A stretch of 5,126 nt of DNA. It comes from Pseudomonadota bacterium (GTDB lineage: Bacteria; Pseudomonadota; Alphaproteobacteria; Caulobacterales; Caulobacteraceae). Of this stretch, positions 1 to 5,126 are shown piece by piece. The DNA lies in assembly GCA_023416055.1 (NCBI GenBank), contig JAEZIH010000160.1, forward strand, positions 1 to 5,126. The letters run 5' to 3'. Below the pieces are notes generated by a model. The model saw nothing but the letters and a program-made list of their open reading frames with translations. It ran no database searches and was not told the origin of the DNA. The number at the start of each line of letters is the position of its first letter. Position 1 is the stretch's first letter. The translations under genes were made by a program, and so were the position numbers.

Positions 1-1
1 C

Positions 2-1294
2 GCCGGACGGCTGAAGGCGGTGCTGAAAGCGCTGGATCTCGATCCCGGCGATGGGACCGGGGACGACGCCTCCGACGAGCCCGGAGAGGACCAGCCGGAA
101 GAGCAGCAGCAGGACGCGGCCGACGAGCAGGACGAGGAGGAGGACGCGGGCGGGGGCGAGGGCCAGTCGATGGACGGCTCGACCGAGGACCAGACCTCGG
201 GCGACCAGCGCGACGCCCGCCCCGACGGGGCCCCGGCGGAACCAGACGGCGAGGCCTCGGACGAGGGGCCGGAGCTGAACGAGGGCGCCCTGCCCAACCG
301 CCAGCAGACCGCCGACGACGGCCGGGCGGTCGACGCCTATCGCGTCTTCACCACCGCCCACGACGAGGTCGTCGACGCGGCCGAGCTGTGCGATCCGAAC
401 GAGCTGGAGCGGCTGAGGTCGCTGCTGGACCAGCAGCTGACCGCCCTGTCGTCGGTGGTGGCGCGGCTGGCCAACAAGCTGCAGCGGCGGCTGCTGGCGC
501 AGCAGAACCGCAGCTGGATGTTCGATCTCGAGGAAGGGGTGCTGGACACGGCGCGGCTGACGCGGGTGATCACCGATCCGACCAGCCCGCTGAGCTTCAA
601 GGCCGAGAGCGAGAGCCCGTTCCGCGACACGGTCGTGACCCTGCTGCTGGACAACTCGGGCTCGATGCGCGGACGGCCGATCATGGTGGCGGCGGTGTGC
701 GCCGACATCCTGGCGCGGACGCTGGAGCGCTGCGGGGTCAAGGTGGAGATCCTCGGCTTCACTACCCGCGCCTGGAAGGGCGGTCAGAGCCGGGAAGCGT
801 GGATCAGCGCCGGCAAGCCGGCCAATCCCGGTCGCCTGAACGACCTGAGGCACATCATTTACAAGGCGGCCGACGCGCCGTGGCGGCGGGCCAAGAAGAA
901 CCTTGGCCTGATGATGCGCGAGGGGCTGCTGAAGGAGAACATCGACGGCGAGGCCCTGACCTGGGCGCACGAGCGGCTGCTGGGGCGGCCCGAGGCGCGG
1001 CGCATCCTGATGGTCATCTCGGACGGCTCGCCGGTCGACGACTCCACCCAGTCGGCCAATGCGGCCCTGTATCTGGACAAGCACCTGCGGCAGGTGATCG
1101 CGGAGATCGAGGGCCGCTCGCCCGTCGAGCTGATCGCCATCGGCATCGGCCACGACGTGACCCGATGGTACCGCAGGGCCCTGACCATCGTCGACGTCGA
1201 ACAGCTGGCGGGCGCCATGATCGAGAAACTGGCCGAGCTGTTCGACAGCGAACCCAAGGCGGCGACCCCGACGCGTCGGAGACGTGCGGCATGA
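2..1294 (+). CDS. cobT: Cobaltochelatase subunit CobT, 5' end missing
   Basis: CobT is the VWA-domain subunit of the aerobic ATP-dependent cobaltochelatase (CobN-CobS-CobT), which inserts Co2+ into hydrogenobyrinic acid a,c-diamide in the cytoplasm. The frame is open from base 2, so the gene enters from outside. About 430 codons are visible, and with a usual length near 600-630 residues roughly the first third is missing; the GTG at base 20 is internal. The visible part starts with a low-complexity Asp/Glu/Gln/Gly linker (bases about 35-290), typical of CobT. A helical stretch follows, then the VWA domain. Its MIDAS motif DNSGSMRG begins at base 650, and the second metal-site loop [10 protein letters not shown] begins near base 1019. 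Between them are the family blocks [16 protein letters not shown] and [20 protein letters not shown], and after them [11 protein letters not shown]. The TGA at 1292-1294 overlaps the next start codon. CobS is probably upstream but is not seen. Confidence 0.96.
   Translation, partial: AGRLKAVLKALDLDPGDGTGDDASDEPGEDQPEEQQQDAADEQDEEEDAGGGEGQSMDGSTEDQTSGDQRDARPDGAPAEPDGEASDEGPELNEGALPNRQQTADDGRAVDAYRVFTTAHDEVVDAAELCDPNELERLRSLLDQQLTALSSVVARLANKLQRRLLAQQNRSWMFDLEEGVLDTARLTRVITDPTSPLSFKAESESPFRDTVVTLLLDNSGSMRGRPIMVAAVCADILARTLERCGVKVEILGFTTRAWKGGQSREAWISAGKPANPGRLNDLRHIIYKAADAPWRRAKKNLGLMMREGLLKENIDGEALTWAHERLLGRPEARRILMVISDGSPVDDSTQSANAALYLDKHLRQVIAEIEGRSPVELIAIGIGHDVTRWYRRALTIVDVEQLAGAMIEKLAELFDSEPKAATPTRRRRAA
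1278..1282 (+). promoter_or_regulatory. Ribosome binding site of the phytase-like lipoprotein gene
   Basis: GGAGA lies inside the end of cobT, eight bases before the ATG at 1291. Two ATG codons are possible (1291 and 1294). The spacing favours 1291, which makes an ATGA overlap with the cobT stop and suggests translational coupling. Confidence 0.6.
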
Positions 1295-2271
1295 TGCGGA
1301 GACTGACGGCCCTCGCGGCGGCGCTGGCGCTGTCGGCCTGCGCCACCGCGGGACCGGTTCCGGAGTGGCGCGACGCCGGCGACGGCTGGACGGCCGCGGC
1401 CGCTCAGGCCCGGACCATCGGCCTGGGCGTGCCGGGCGGGGCCCTGCTGGCGCAGGGGGTGAGCTTCGCGGGCGGGATCGAGATCGTGCTGACGCCGGAC
1501 TCGCCGCTGCACAGCCTGTCGGACCTGAAGCTGACCGACGGCCGCGATTTCGTCTCGGTGACCGACGCCGGCGACCTCGTGCGGGGCCGGCTGCGGCTGG
1601 ACGGCCGCGGGCGGCTGACGGGGGTCGAGGCGCTGCGCTTCCGGCGGCTGACGCTGGAGGACGGGTCGCCGATCACGGAGAAGGTCGACGGCGACGCCGA
1701 GGGCCTGTTCCTGGGGCCGCAAGGCGAAGTGGCGGTGTCGTTCGAGCGTCGTCACCGGCTGTGGTCCTACGGTCCGCTGGACGCCCTGGCGGCGCGGCCG
1801 ACGCCGCTGGCCGCGCCGGAAATGAGCTTCGGCCCGAACGACGGGATGGAGGGCATCTCGATCGCGCCCGGCGGCTGGCGCGTGGCCGGCGAGAGCGGCG
1901 GGGTCTGGGACTGCGCCCCGGCCGGCTGCCGCGAAGTGGTCGCCCCGCCGGCGGAGCCGATCGCCGACAGCGACTATCGCATCACCGGCATGGATCTGGA
2001 CCCGGACGGCCAAGGCTTCTGGGTCGTGGAGCGCCTGTTCCGCGCACCGGCCGACGTGCGCGGCCGGGTCCGACGCATGGCGGCGGACGGGACGACGGGG
2101 CCGGTGCTGGTCGAGCTGAGCCTGCCGTCGACGGTCGACAATTTCGAAGGCGTCGCGGTGACGCGCCACGGCGACCGCGTGCGGCTGTACATACTGTCGG
2201 ACGACAACAGCAATCCGCTGCAGCGGACGCTGCTGCTGGCGTTTGATGTCAACATAGGCAGTAGGCAGTAG
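1291..2271 (+). CDS. Lipoprotein with phytase-like/esterase-like domain
   Basis: A 326-residue protein resembling the family annotated 'esterase-like activity of phytase family protein' (Phytase-like, PF13449), a predicted beta-propeller whose physiological substrate is mostly unknown. The N-terminus [17 protein letters not shown] is a lipoprotein signal peptide with lipobox LSAC and Cys17 as the probable lipidated residue, so the mature protein should be membrane-anchored on the periplasmic side. Family-like blocks are [20 protein letters not shown] (77-96), DAEGLF (135-140), NDGMEGI (183-189), VDNFEGVAV (282-290) and [19 protein letters not shown] (300-318). Two further Cys (208 and 213) flank a short loop and could form a disulfide. 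The gene is translationally coupled to cobT. From memory, a phytase-like gene next to cobT occurs in other alphaproteobacteria, but no biochemical link is known to me. The final residues NIGSRQ and the TAG stop lie in or at the edge of a heptanucleotide repeat and look acquired. Enzyme activity cannot be claimed from sequence. Confidence 0.9.
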   Translation: MMRRLTALAAALALSACATAGPVPEWRDAGDGWTAAAAQARTIGLGVPGGALLAQGVSFAGGIEIVLTPDSPLHSLSDLKLTDGRDFVSVTDAGDLVRGRLRLDGRGRLTGVEALRFRRLTLEDGSPITEKVDGDAEGLFLGPQGEVAVSFERRHRLWSYGPLDALAARPTPLAAPEMSFGPNDGMEGISIAPGGWRVAGESGGVWDCAPAGCREVVAPPAEPIADSDYRITGMDLDPDGQGFWVVERLFRAPADVRGRVRRMAADGTTGPVLVELSLPSTVDNFEGVAVTRHGDRVRLYILSDDNSNPLQRTLLLAFDVNIGSRQ

Positions 2272-2279
2272 GCAGTAGG
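2255..2279 (+). repeat. Tandem heptamer TAGGCAG, left arm
   Basis: Three perfect copies of TAGGCAG (2255-2261, 2262-2268, 2269-2275) are followed by a partial copy TAGG (2276-2279). The array covers the last codons and the TAG stop (2269-2271) of the phytase-like lipoprotein gene. It is complementary to the array at 2319-2346. Confidence 0.95.
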
Positions 2280-2318
2280 GAAGCGACAAGGTATGCGGGC
2301 GTCCGCCAATCCCCGTTA

Positions 2319-2346
2319 CTGCCTACTGCCTATTGCCTACTGCCTG
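2319..2346 (-). repeat. Tandem heptamer, right arm (inverted)
   Basis: Four copies of CTGCCTA read on the plus strand: two perfect (2319-2325, 2326-2332), one TTGCCTA (2333-2339) and one CTGCCTG (2340-2346). A short degenerate extension TTA precedes them at 2316. This is the reverse complement of the left array and ends four bases beyond the coq7 stop codon. Confidence 0.95.
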
Positions 2347-2350
2347 CGTC

Positions 2351-2941
2351 CTATACCCGCTCGCTGATCCTGATCGCCGCCTTGCACCCCGCCTTGATGA
2401 CGGCGCTGAGCAGGCCGTAGCCGGGGGCGTCGCGGCTGCCGTGGGCGACGGCGTGGTCGTGGTGGGCCAGTTCCTCGTCGCGGAATTTCGTCAGCTCGGC
2501 GGCGAGATCTGGATCGCGTTCGCGCAGCTCCGCGATCTGGTCGGCGTAGTGCTCCTCGATGACCGCCTCGACCGCCTCGGTGCAGGCGTGGGCGGCCTTC
2601 TCGCCCAGCAGGGCGGTGCCGGCGCCGAGGCCGAGGGCGGCGAGGCGCCAGACGGGGGTCAGGAGCGTGGGACGCACCCGCTCGGCGTTCAGCAGGGCCT
2701 CGAAGCGGGCGAGGTGGACGGCCTCCTGCTGCTGCATCTCGCCCATGTCGGCGGCGATGGCGGCCTTGCCGGGGCGGCCTTCGAACACCGCCTTCTGGGC
2801 GCGGTAGATGTGCACGGCGGCGTATTCGCCGGCGTGGTCGACACGGAGGATTTCGGCGCGGCGGCGACGGCTGGCGCCGCGGCCCGGATGCGACAGGCGG
2901 GCCGGTCGGGCGGCCGGTTCAGGGGCGGGGGGCACGGGCAT
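2351..2941 (-). CDS. coq7: Demethoxyubiquinone hydroxylase Coq7 (diiron)
   Basis: A 196-residue Coq7/CAT5 family protein, a ferritin-like diiron monooxygenase that hydroxylates demethoxyubiquinone late in ubiquinone synthesis at the inner membrane. The expected iron ligands are all visible: Glu39 in RVDHAGEYAA, Glu73 and His76 in QQQEAVH, Glu125 in ACTEAVEAVIEEHY, and Glu157 with His160 in DEELAHHDH. Length and spacing fit the short bacterial form, which lacks a mitochondrial leader. A hydrophobic patch (about 96-112, PVWRLAALGLGAGTALL) could be the membrane-contact region. The ATG at 2941 is preferred because AAGAGG lies seven bases upstream and no other ATG comes before the first iron ligand. 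The start lies inside the end of dsbB (23-base overlap), so the two are very likely cotranscribed. The first 28 residues are Pro/Ala/Arg-rich and poorly conserved. The 3' end abuts the inverted heptad array. Confidence 0.95.
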   Translation of the reverse strand: MPVPPAPEPAARPARLSHPGRGASRRRRAEILRVDHAGEYAAVHIYRAQKAVFEGRPGKAAIAADMGEMQQQEAVHLARFEALLNAERVRPTLLTPVWRLAALGLGAGTALLGEKAAHACTEAVEAVIEEHYADQIAELRERDPDLAAELTKFRDEELAHHDHAVAHGSRDAPGYGLLSAVIKAGCKAAIRISERV

Positions 2942-3461
2942 CCTTGGGCCTCTTGGCGGCGAGCAGGCTGAACACGGCCAATGCCGCCGAGATCAGCGCG
3001 TTCCATCCCGCCATCGATAGCCCCCATCCGGCCGGGAAGCGCCACGTCACCGCGTCGCAGTAGACCGGCGCCTGGACCGGCGCCGTGCCCATGGCCAGGG
3101 CCGCGAGGCTCTCGAGGCTGACCTCGCCGCCGCCCATGCAGGTCGCCGGCAGCTCCCACCAGCCGTTCTCGCCGCCCATGTGGAAGACCGCCGTCACCGC
3201 GCCGGTGGTGAAGACCACGGCCAGCAGGAAGGCGGCGATGCGCGGGGTGCCGCGGCTGCCGCGGCTGACCAGGTGCCACAGGGTGGCGATCAGGGCGATG
3301 GCGACGGCGCCCCAGTAGACCTCGCGCTGCTTGAGGCAGAGGTTGCACGGGGCGAGGCCGCCGAACTGCTCGAAGGCGTGGGCGGCGCCCAGCAACGCCA
3401 GCGAGGCGGCCAGGGCGAAGGCGGTCCACCACCGCGTCAGGAGTCGGTACAGGCCTCTCAT
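2919..3461 (-). CDS. dsbB: Disulfide bond formation protein DsbB
   Basis: A 180-residue inner-membrane DsbB-family protein, which reoxidises periplasmic DsbA and passes the electrons to ubiquinone. Four hydrophobic segments are visible (about 13-30, 48-65, 74-93 and 148-169). Both redox pairs are present: Cys39-x-x-Cys42 in APCNLCLKQR after the first segment, and Cys108 (PATCMGG) with Cys135 (VYCDAV) in the second periplasmic loop. Arg46, just after the CxxC, corresponds to the arginine implicated in quinone binding in E. coli DsbB. The block FHMGGENGWWELP (93-105) matches the family pattern before the third Cys. There is no in-frame ATG, GTG or TTG between the preceding in-frame stop (the yqaA stop codon) and the ATG at 3461, so that start is firm, yet no Shine-Dalgarno sequence precedes it. 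It lies between yqaA (48-base gap) and coq7 (23-base overlap). Coq7 helps make the quinone that DsbB uses, a plausible reason for the linkage. Confidence 0.95.
   Translation of the reverse strand: MRGLYRLLTRWWTAFALAASLALLGAAHAFEQFGGLAPCNLCLKQREVYWGAVAIALIATLWHLVSRGSRGTPRIAAFLLAVVFTTGAVTAVFHMGGENGWWELPATCMGGGEVSLESLAALAMGTAPVQAPVYCDAVTWRFPAGWGLSMAGWNALISAALAVFSLLAAKRPKDARAPRP
2949..2954 (-). promoter_or_regulatory. Ribosome binding site of coq7
   Basis: Read on the minus strand this is AAGAGG, seven bases before the ATG at 2941 and within the last codons of dsbB. It supports the ATG at 2941 as the coq7 start despite the overlap. Confidence 0.6.
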
Positions 3462-3470
3462 CGGACGACG

Positions 3471-3499
3471 TTCATAGCGGGGGACGGCGACGCCGTCGA
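3471..3499 (-). promoter_or_regulatory. Candidate promoter of dsbB-coq7
   Basis: On the minus strand, TCGACGG (3493-3499) matches six of seven positions of the Caulobacter -35 consensus TTGACGS. After exactly 14 bases, GCTATGAA (3471-3478) matches six of eight positions of the -10 consensus GCTANAWC. Only nine bases separate the -10 element from the dsbB ATG, so transcription would begin at or within a few bases of the start codon, giving a leaderless or near-leaderless mRNA. This agrees with the missing Shine-Dalgarno sequence. Consensus recalled from memory; activity unproven. Confidence 0.45.
3483..3497. promoter_or_regulatory. Perfect 15-base palindrome, possible operator
   Basis: GACGGCG-A-CGCCGTC has two 7-base arms around one central base. 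It overlaps five bases of the candidate dsbB -35 element and most of the spacer, a typical place for a repressor site. In RNA reading through from yqaA it could form only a six-pair stem with a three-base loop. Chance palindromes are common at this GC content. Confidence 0.3.
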
Positions 3500-3509
3500 T
3501 GCGCCTCGC

Positions 3510-4094
3510 CTAGAGCAGGAACTTGACCGCCACGACGGCCCCGACCAGCACGGCGACGCCGATGATGGTCCACAACGCCAGCCGCTTCTCGATGATCGCC
3601 CAGGCGGCCGGGCCCCAGCGCTTCAGAATCCACGCCTCGATGAAGAAGCGCCCGCCGCGGGTGACGACGCAAAGGCCGACGAAGAGCGGGAAGTTGAACT
3701 TGAGGATGCCCGAGGCGATGGTGATCAGCTTGAAGGGGAAGGGCGTCAGGCCCTTGGCGAGGATGATCCAGGCGCCCCACTGGTCGAACATGGCCTTGGA
3801 CGCCTCATAGGTGTCGGCCTTGCCCAGGAAGGCGAGGATGGCCAGACCCACGTCGGTCAGGAAGTAGCCGATGGCGTAGCCGAGGATGCCTCCGAGGACG
3901 GAGGCGATGGTGCAGACGGCGGCGTAGAAATAGGCGCGCTCGGGCCGGGCGATGATCATCGGCGCCAGCATCACGTCTGGCGGGATGGGGAAGACCGAAC
4001 TTTCCGCGAAGGACACCACCGCGAGGGCGGGCGTGGCGTGACGGCTGCGGGCCAGCGAGAAGACCCAGTCGTAAAGCTTGCGAAGCAAATTCAT
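3510..4094 (-). CDS. YqaA-like DedA/SNARE-associated membrane protein
   Basis: A 194-residue membrane protein resembling the YqaA branch of the DedA/VTT superfamily (SNARE-associated, PF09335). Other DedA proteins are linked to undecaprenyl-phosphate or phospholipid translocation and membrane homeostasis; the YqaA branch is poorly characterised. Family-like blocks are [18 protein letters not shown] (29-46, with Glu31 and Asp40), the Gly-rich [14 protein letters not shown] (65-78), [16 protein letters not shown] (114-129) and [10 protein letters not shown] (144-153, with Arg146 and Arg149). Several hydrophobic segments are visible, including a C-terminal helix (about 173-192). The frame stays open upstream to 4232, but the extra 46 residues are Arg-rich, unlike the family and would overlap the gloA start. 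The ATG at 4094 ([12 protein letters not shown]) fits the family N-terminus. Only a weak purine run (GGGGA) sits next to it. It is the first gene of the minus-strand operon with dsbB and coq7. Confidence 0.88.
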   Translation of the reverse strand: MNLLRKLYDWVFSLARSRHATPALAVVSFAESSVFPIPPDVMLAPMIIARPERAYFYAAVCTIASVLGGILGYAIGYFLTDVGLAILAFLGKADTYEASKAMFDQWGAWIILAKGLTPFPFKLITIASGILKFNFPLFVGLCVVTRGGRFFIEAWILKRWGPAAWAIIEKRLALWTIIGVAVLVGAVVAVKFLL

Positions 4095-4230
4095 TCCCCG
4101 GCGGCGATCCTTCGCCTCTAGCAGGAGCGACGCTCGGGCGCACCTGCCGAAACAGGCCGTGAGTCGCCGTCGCGGCCATCGGTCGCTATATGGGGCGGCC
4201 TGTCGCCTCTCCCCGGGACCGGAAGACATC
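4095..4230. other. Divergent intergenic region between yqaA-like gene and gloA
   Basis: This 136-base gap should hold promoters in both directions. A fair plus-strand candidate is annotated at 4164-4192. On the minus strand the best -10-like site is GCTAGAGG (4115-4122, six of eight positions) without a convincing -35. A small palindrome GAGCG-A-CGCTC lies at 4125-4135, just upstream of that site. Confidence 0.5.
4164..4192 (+). promoter_or_regulatory. Candidate promoter of gloA
   Basis: GCTATATG (4185-4192) matches seven of eight positions of the Caulobacter -10 consensus GCTANAWC. Fourteen bases upstream, TCGCCGT (4164-4170) matches four of seven positions of the -35 consensus. The predicted leader is about 30 bases and contains the gloA ribosome binding site. 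Confidence 0.4.
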
Positions 4231-4671
4231 ATGCGCTATCTCCACACCATGGTCCGCGTGTCGGACCTCGACGCCTCGCTGCGCTTCTGGTGCGACCTGC
4301 TGGGGCTGGAGGAGGTGCGCCGCATGGATGATGAGGCCGGGCGCTACACCCTGGTCTTCCTCGCCGCTCCGAAGGACCGGGCCCGGTCCGAGGCCGAGCG
4401 GTCGCCCGAGGTCGAGCTGACCTACAACTGGGACCCCGAGGAGTACGGCGGCGGCCGCAATTTCGGGCACCTGGCCTACAAGGTCGACGACATCTACGCC
4501 GCCTGCCGGCGGTTGATGGACGGCGGGGTGGTCATCAACCGGCCGCCGCGCGACGGGCGCATGGCCTTCGTCCGCTCGCCGGACGGAATCTCGATCGAAC
4601 TGCTGCAGGAGGGCGAGCCGCGGCCGCCCGCCGAGCCGTGGGCCTCCATGCCCAACACCGGGAGCTGGTAA
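4231..4671 (+). CDS. gloA: Lactoylglutathione lyase (glyoxalase I), VOC family
   Basis: A 146-residue protein of the vicinal oxygen chelate fold. Glyoxalase I isomerises the hemithioacetal of methylglyoxal and glutathione to S-D-lactoylglutathione in the cytoplasm. All four expected metal ligands are visible: His5 ([10 protein letters not shown]), Glu62 (VELTYNW), His80 ([13 protein letters not shown]) and Glu123 (ISIELLQ), arranged as in E. coli GloA (His5, Glu56, His74, Glu122). The two beta-alpha-beta-beta-beta modules span about 1-65 and 77-126. The length fits the short bacterial form, often nickel-dependent, with a Pro-rich tail of about 15 residues. The ATG at 4231 is chosen because it sets His5 and has GGAAG (4221-4225) five bases upstream; the open frame further upstream lacks family similarity. 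It is divergent from the yqaA-like gene, and a lipoprotein gene follows one base after its stop, so they are probably cotranscribed. Confidence 0.95.
   Translation: MRYLHTMVRVSDLDASLRFWCDLLGLEEVRRMDDEAGRYTLVFLAAPKDRARSEAERSPEVELTYNWDPEEYGGGRNFGHLAYKVDDIYAACRRLMDGGVVINRPPRDGRMAFVRSPDGISIELLQEGEPRPPAEPWASMPNTGSW
4660..4664 (+). promoter_or_regulatory. Ribosome binding site deciding the CTG start at 4673
   Basis: GGGAG lies within the last codons of gloA, eight bases before the CTG at 4673. It is the main reason for placing the next start there rather than at the internal ATG at 4703. Confidence 0.5.
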
Positions 4672-4672
4672 G

Positions 4673-5126
4673 CTGAACATTCGCATCTCCGCCGCCCTGG
4701 CGATGATCGCCACGGCCCTGACCGCCTGCGCCTCGACCTCCGAGACCCATCCCTCGCGCACCGCCACCGAACAGCTGCTGGTGGCGCGAGCCGCCGACCG
4801 CGCCGTCGAGGGGCTGACCCTGCCGATCCCGCGCGGCTCCAAGGTCTATGTCGACGACACCTATTTCCGCGCCGAGAACGCGCCCTATGCGGTCAGCGCC
4901 ATCCGCGGGGCCCTGTCGGAGGCCGGCTATTTCCTGGCGCCGTCGAAACAGGAGGCGGCGGCGGTGCTGGAGCTGCGCGCCGGGGCCCTGTCGCTGGAGC
5001 AGATGCGGCGGGTGTTCGGCGTGCCGGAGATGCGGGTGCCGATCAACGACAGCTTCAACGTGGTGTCGATCCCCGAACTGTCGGTCTACAGCCGCCGCGA
5101 CCGGGTCGGCGTGGCCGAGTTCTCGG
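4673..5126 (+). CDS. Putative lipoprotein, 3' end missing, apparent CTG start
   Basis: This frame stays open to the window edge, giving 151 visible codons. It begins with a lipoprotein signal peptide: Arg4, a hydrophobic run from Ile5 to Leu16, and lipobox LTAC with Cys19. The mature part starts Ala-Ser-Thr-Ser and contains TATEQLLVARAADRAVEGL (about 33-51), KVYVDDTYF (60-68), an Ala-rich helix and SFNVVSIPELSVYSRRDRVG. The pattern resembles, from memory, a family of uncharacterised bacterial lipoproteins (DUF6655); I cannot confirm this and no function is known to me. No ATG, GTG or TTG lies in frame for at least 40 bases upstream. The ATG at 4703 would leave only eight residues before the Cys, too few for a signal peptide. 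CTG at 4673, with GGGAG eight bases upstream and the gloA stop one base before it, is the best start. ATT at 4679 is a weaker alternative. Likely cotranscribed with gloA. Confidence 0.8.
   Translation, partial: MNIRISAALAMIATALTACASTSETHPSRTATEQLLVARAADRAVEGLTLPIPRGSKVYVDDTYFRAENAPYAVSAIRGALSEAGYFLAPSKQEAAAVLELRAGALSLEQMRRVFGVPEMRVPINDSFNVVSIPELSVYSRRDRVGVAEFS

Larger units (their letters stand above)
2255..2346. terminator. Large hairpin between convergent genes, possible bidirectional terminator
   Basis: Pairing 2255-2279 with 2322-2346 gives 25 consecutive pairs in plus-strand RNA, 23 Watson-Crick and two G-U, with a loop of about 42 bases. The loop holds a small nested stem, GCGG at 2295-2298 with CCGC at 2303-2306. 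The position, exactly between the 3' ends of two convergent genes, suits a terminator or a 3'-end mRNA stabiliser. Against a classical intrinsic terminator, there is no T-run after the stem in either direction. The structure is seen in the sequence; the function is inferred. Confidence 0.45.

Noticed and set aside
388..1290. Upstream extension of the phytase-like lipoprotein frame through cobT
   Set aside because: This part translates to Arg/Ala/Gly-rich sequence out of frame with cobT. The lipoprotein signal peptide at 1291 marks the true start.
859..2289. A 476-codon minus-strand open frame antisense to cobT and the phytase-like gene
   Set aside because: Its translation is Arg/Pro/Gln/His-rich with no recognisable domain, and both genes on the other strand are well supported. 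Long antisense frames are expected at this GC content.
2255..2346. A CRISPR-like or direct-repeat array
   Set aside because: The units are only seven bases, contiguous without spacers, and reverse orientation in the middle.
2333..2971. A 212-codon plus-strand open frame opposite coq7
   Set aside because: It starts inside the heptad repeat and is a Gly/Ala/Val-rich shadow of coq7, whose diiron ligands are all present on the other strand.
3180..4121. A 313-codon plus-strand open frame over dsbB and the yqaA-like gene
   Set aside because: The product is Gly/Asp/Glu/Gln-rich low complexity and mirrors real minus-strand genes whose catalytic or family motifs are intact.
4115..4145. A minus-strand promoter for the yqaA-like gene at GCTAGAGG
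   Set aside because: The -10-like site is acceptable, but no seven-base window at allowed spacing matches the -35 consensus at more than about three positions, so it is only noted in the intergenic entry.
4143..4156. CCTG and CAGG flanking CCGAAA as a hairpin
   Set aside because: A four-base stem with a six-base loop is too weak and too common to call.
4095..4232. A longer N-terminus for the yqaA-like protein, starting at 4232
   Set aside because: The extra 46 residues are Arg-rich, unlike the family, and the start would overlap the gloA start codon and run through its promoter.
4186..4842. A 218-codon minus-strand open frame opposite gloA
   Set aside because: It has no family motifs and lies antisense to gloA, which has all four metal ligands.

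Overview
This is a GC-rich window (roughly 70 % by eye) with dense, closely packed genes. Protein content, GC-rich codon use and promoter-like sites resembling the Caulobacter housekeeping consensus (TTGACGS, 10-14 bases, GCTANAWC) point to an alphaproteobacterium, most likely Caulobacterales (Brevundimonas, Caulobacter or Phenylobacterium). The genus is inference. It looks like ordinary chromosome: there are no transposases, phage genes, CRISPR arrays, tRNA or rRNA genes.

Layout: (1) Bases 2-2271, plus strand: the 3' two-thirds of cobT (cobaltochelatase VWA subunit), overlapping by four bases a lipoprotein with a phytase-like/esterase-like beta-propeller domain. (2) Bases 2255-2346: a heptanucleotide repeat (TAGGCAG and its complement) arranged as two facing tandem arrays, between two convergent genes. 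It supplies the last codons and the stop of the lipoprotein gene and can fold into a hairpin of about 25 bp. (3) Bases 4094-2351, minus strand: yqaA-like membrane protein, dsbB (disulfide bond oxidoreductase) and coq7 (demethoxyubiquinone hydroxylase), probably one operon with an extra promoter in front of dsbB. (4) Bases 4231-5126, plus strand, divergent from the operon: gloA (glyoxalase I), then one base later a lipoprotein gene that runs off the window and appears to start at CTG.

Functionally, the minus-strand genes share a membrane/quinone theme: DsbB passes electrons from periplasmic disulfide formation to ubiquinone, and Coq7 makes a late ubiquinone intermediate. GloA detoxifies methylglyoxal in the cytoplasm. 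CobT acts with CobS and CobN in cobalt insertion during aerobic cobalamin synthesis, but its partners are not in the window.

I found no clearly new multi-gene system. The points most worth a second look are the facing heptad repeat arrays, a probable leaderless dsbB promoter with a palindrome over its -35 element, and the apparent CTG start of the last gene. No gene-free stretch exceeds 300 bases; the largest is 4095-4230.
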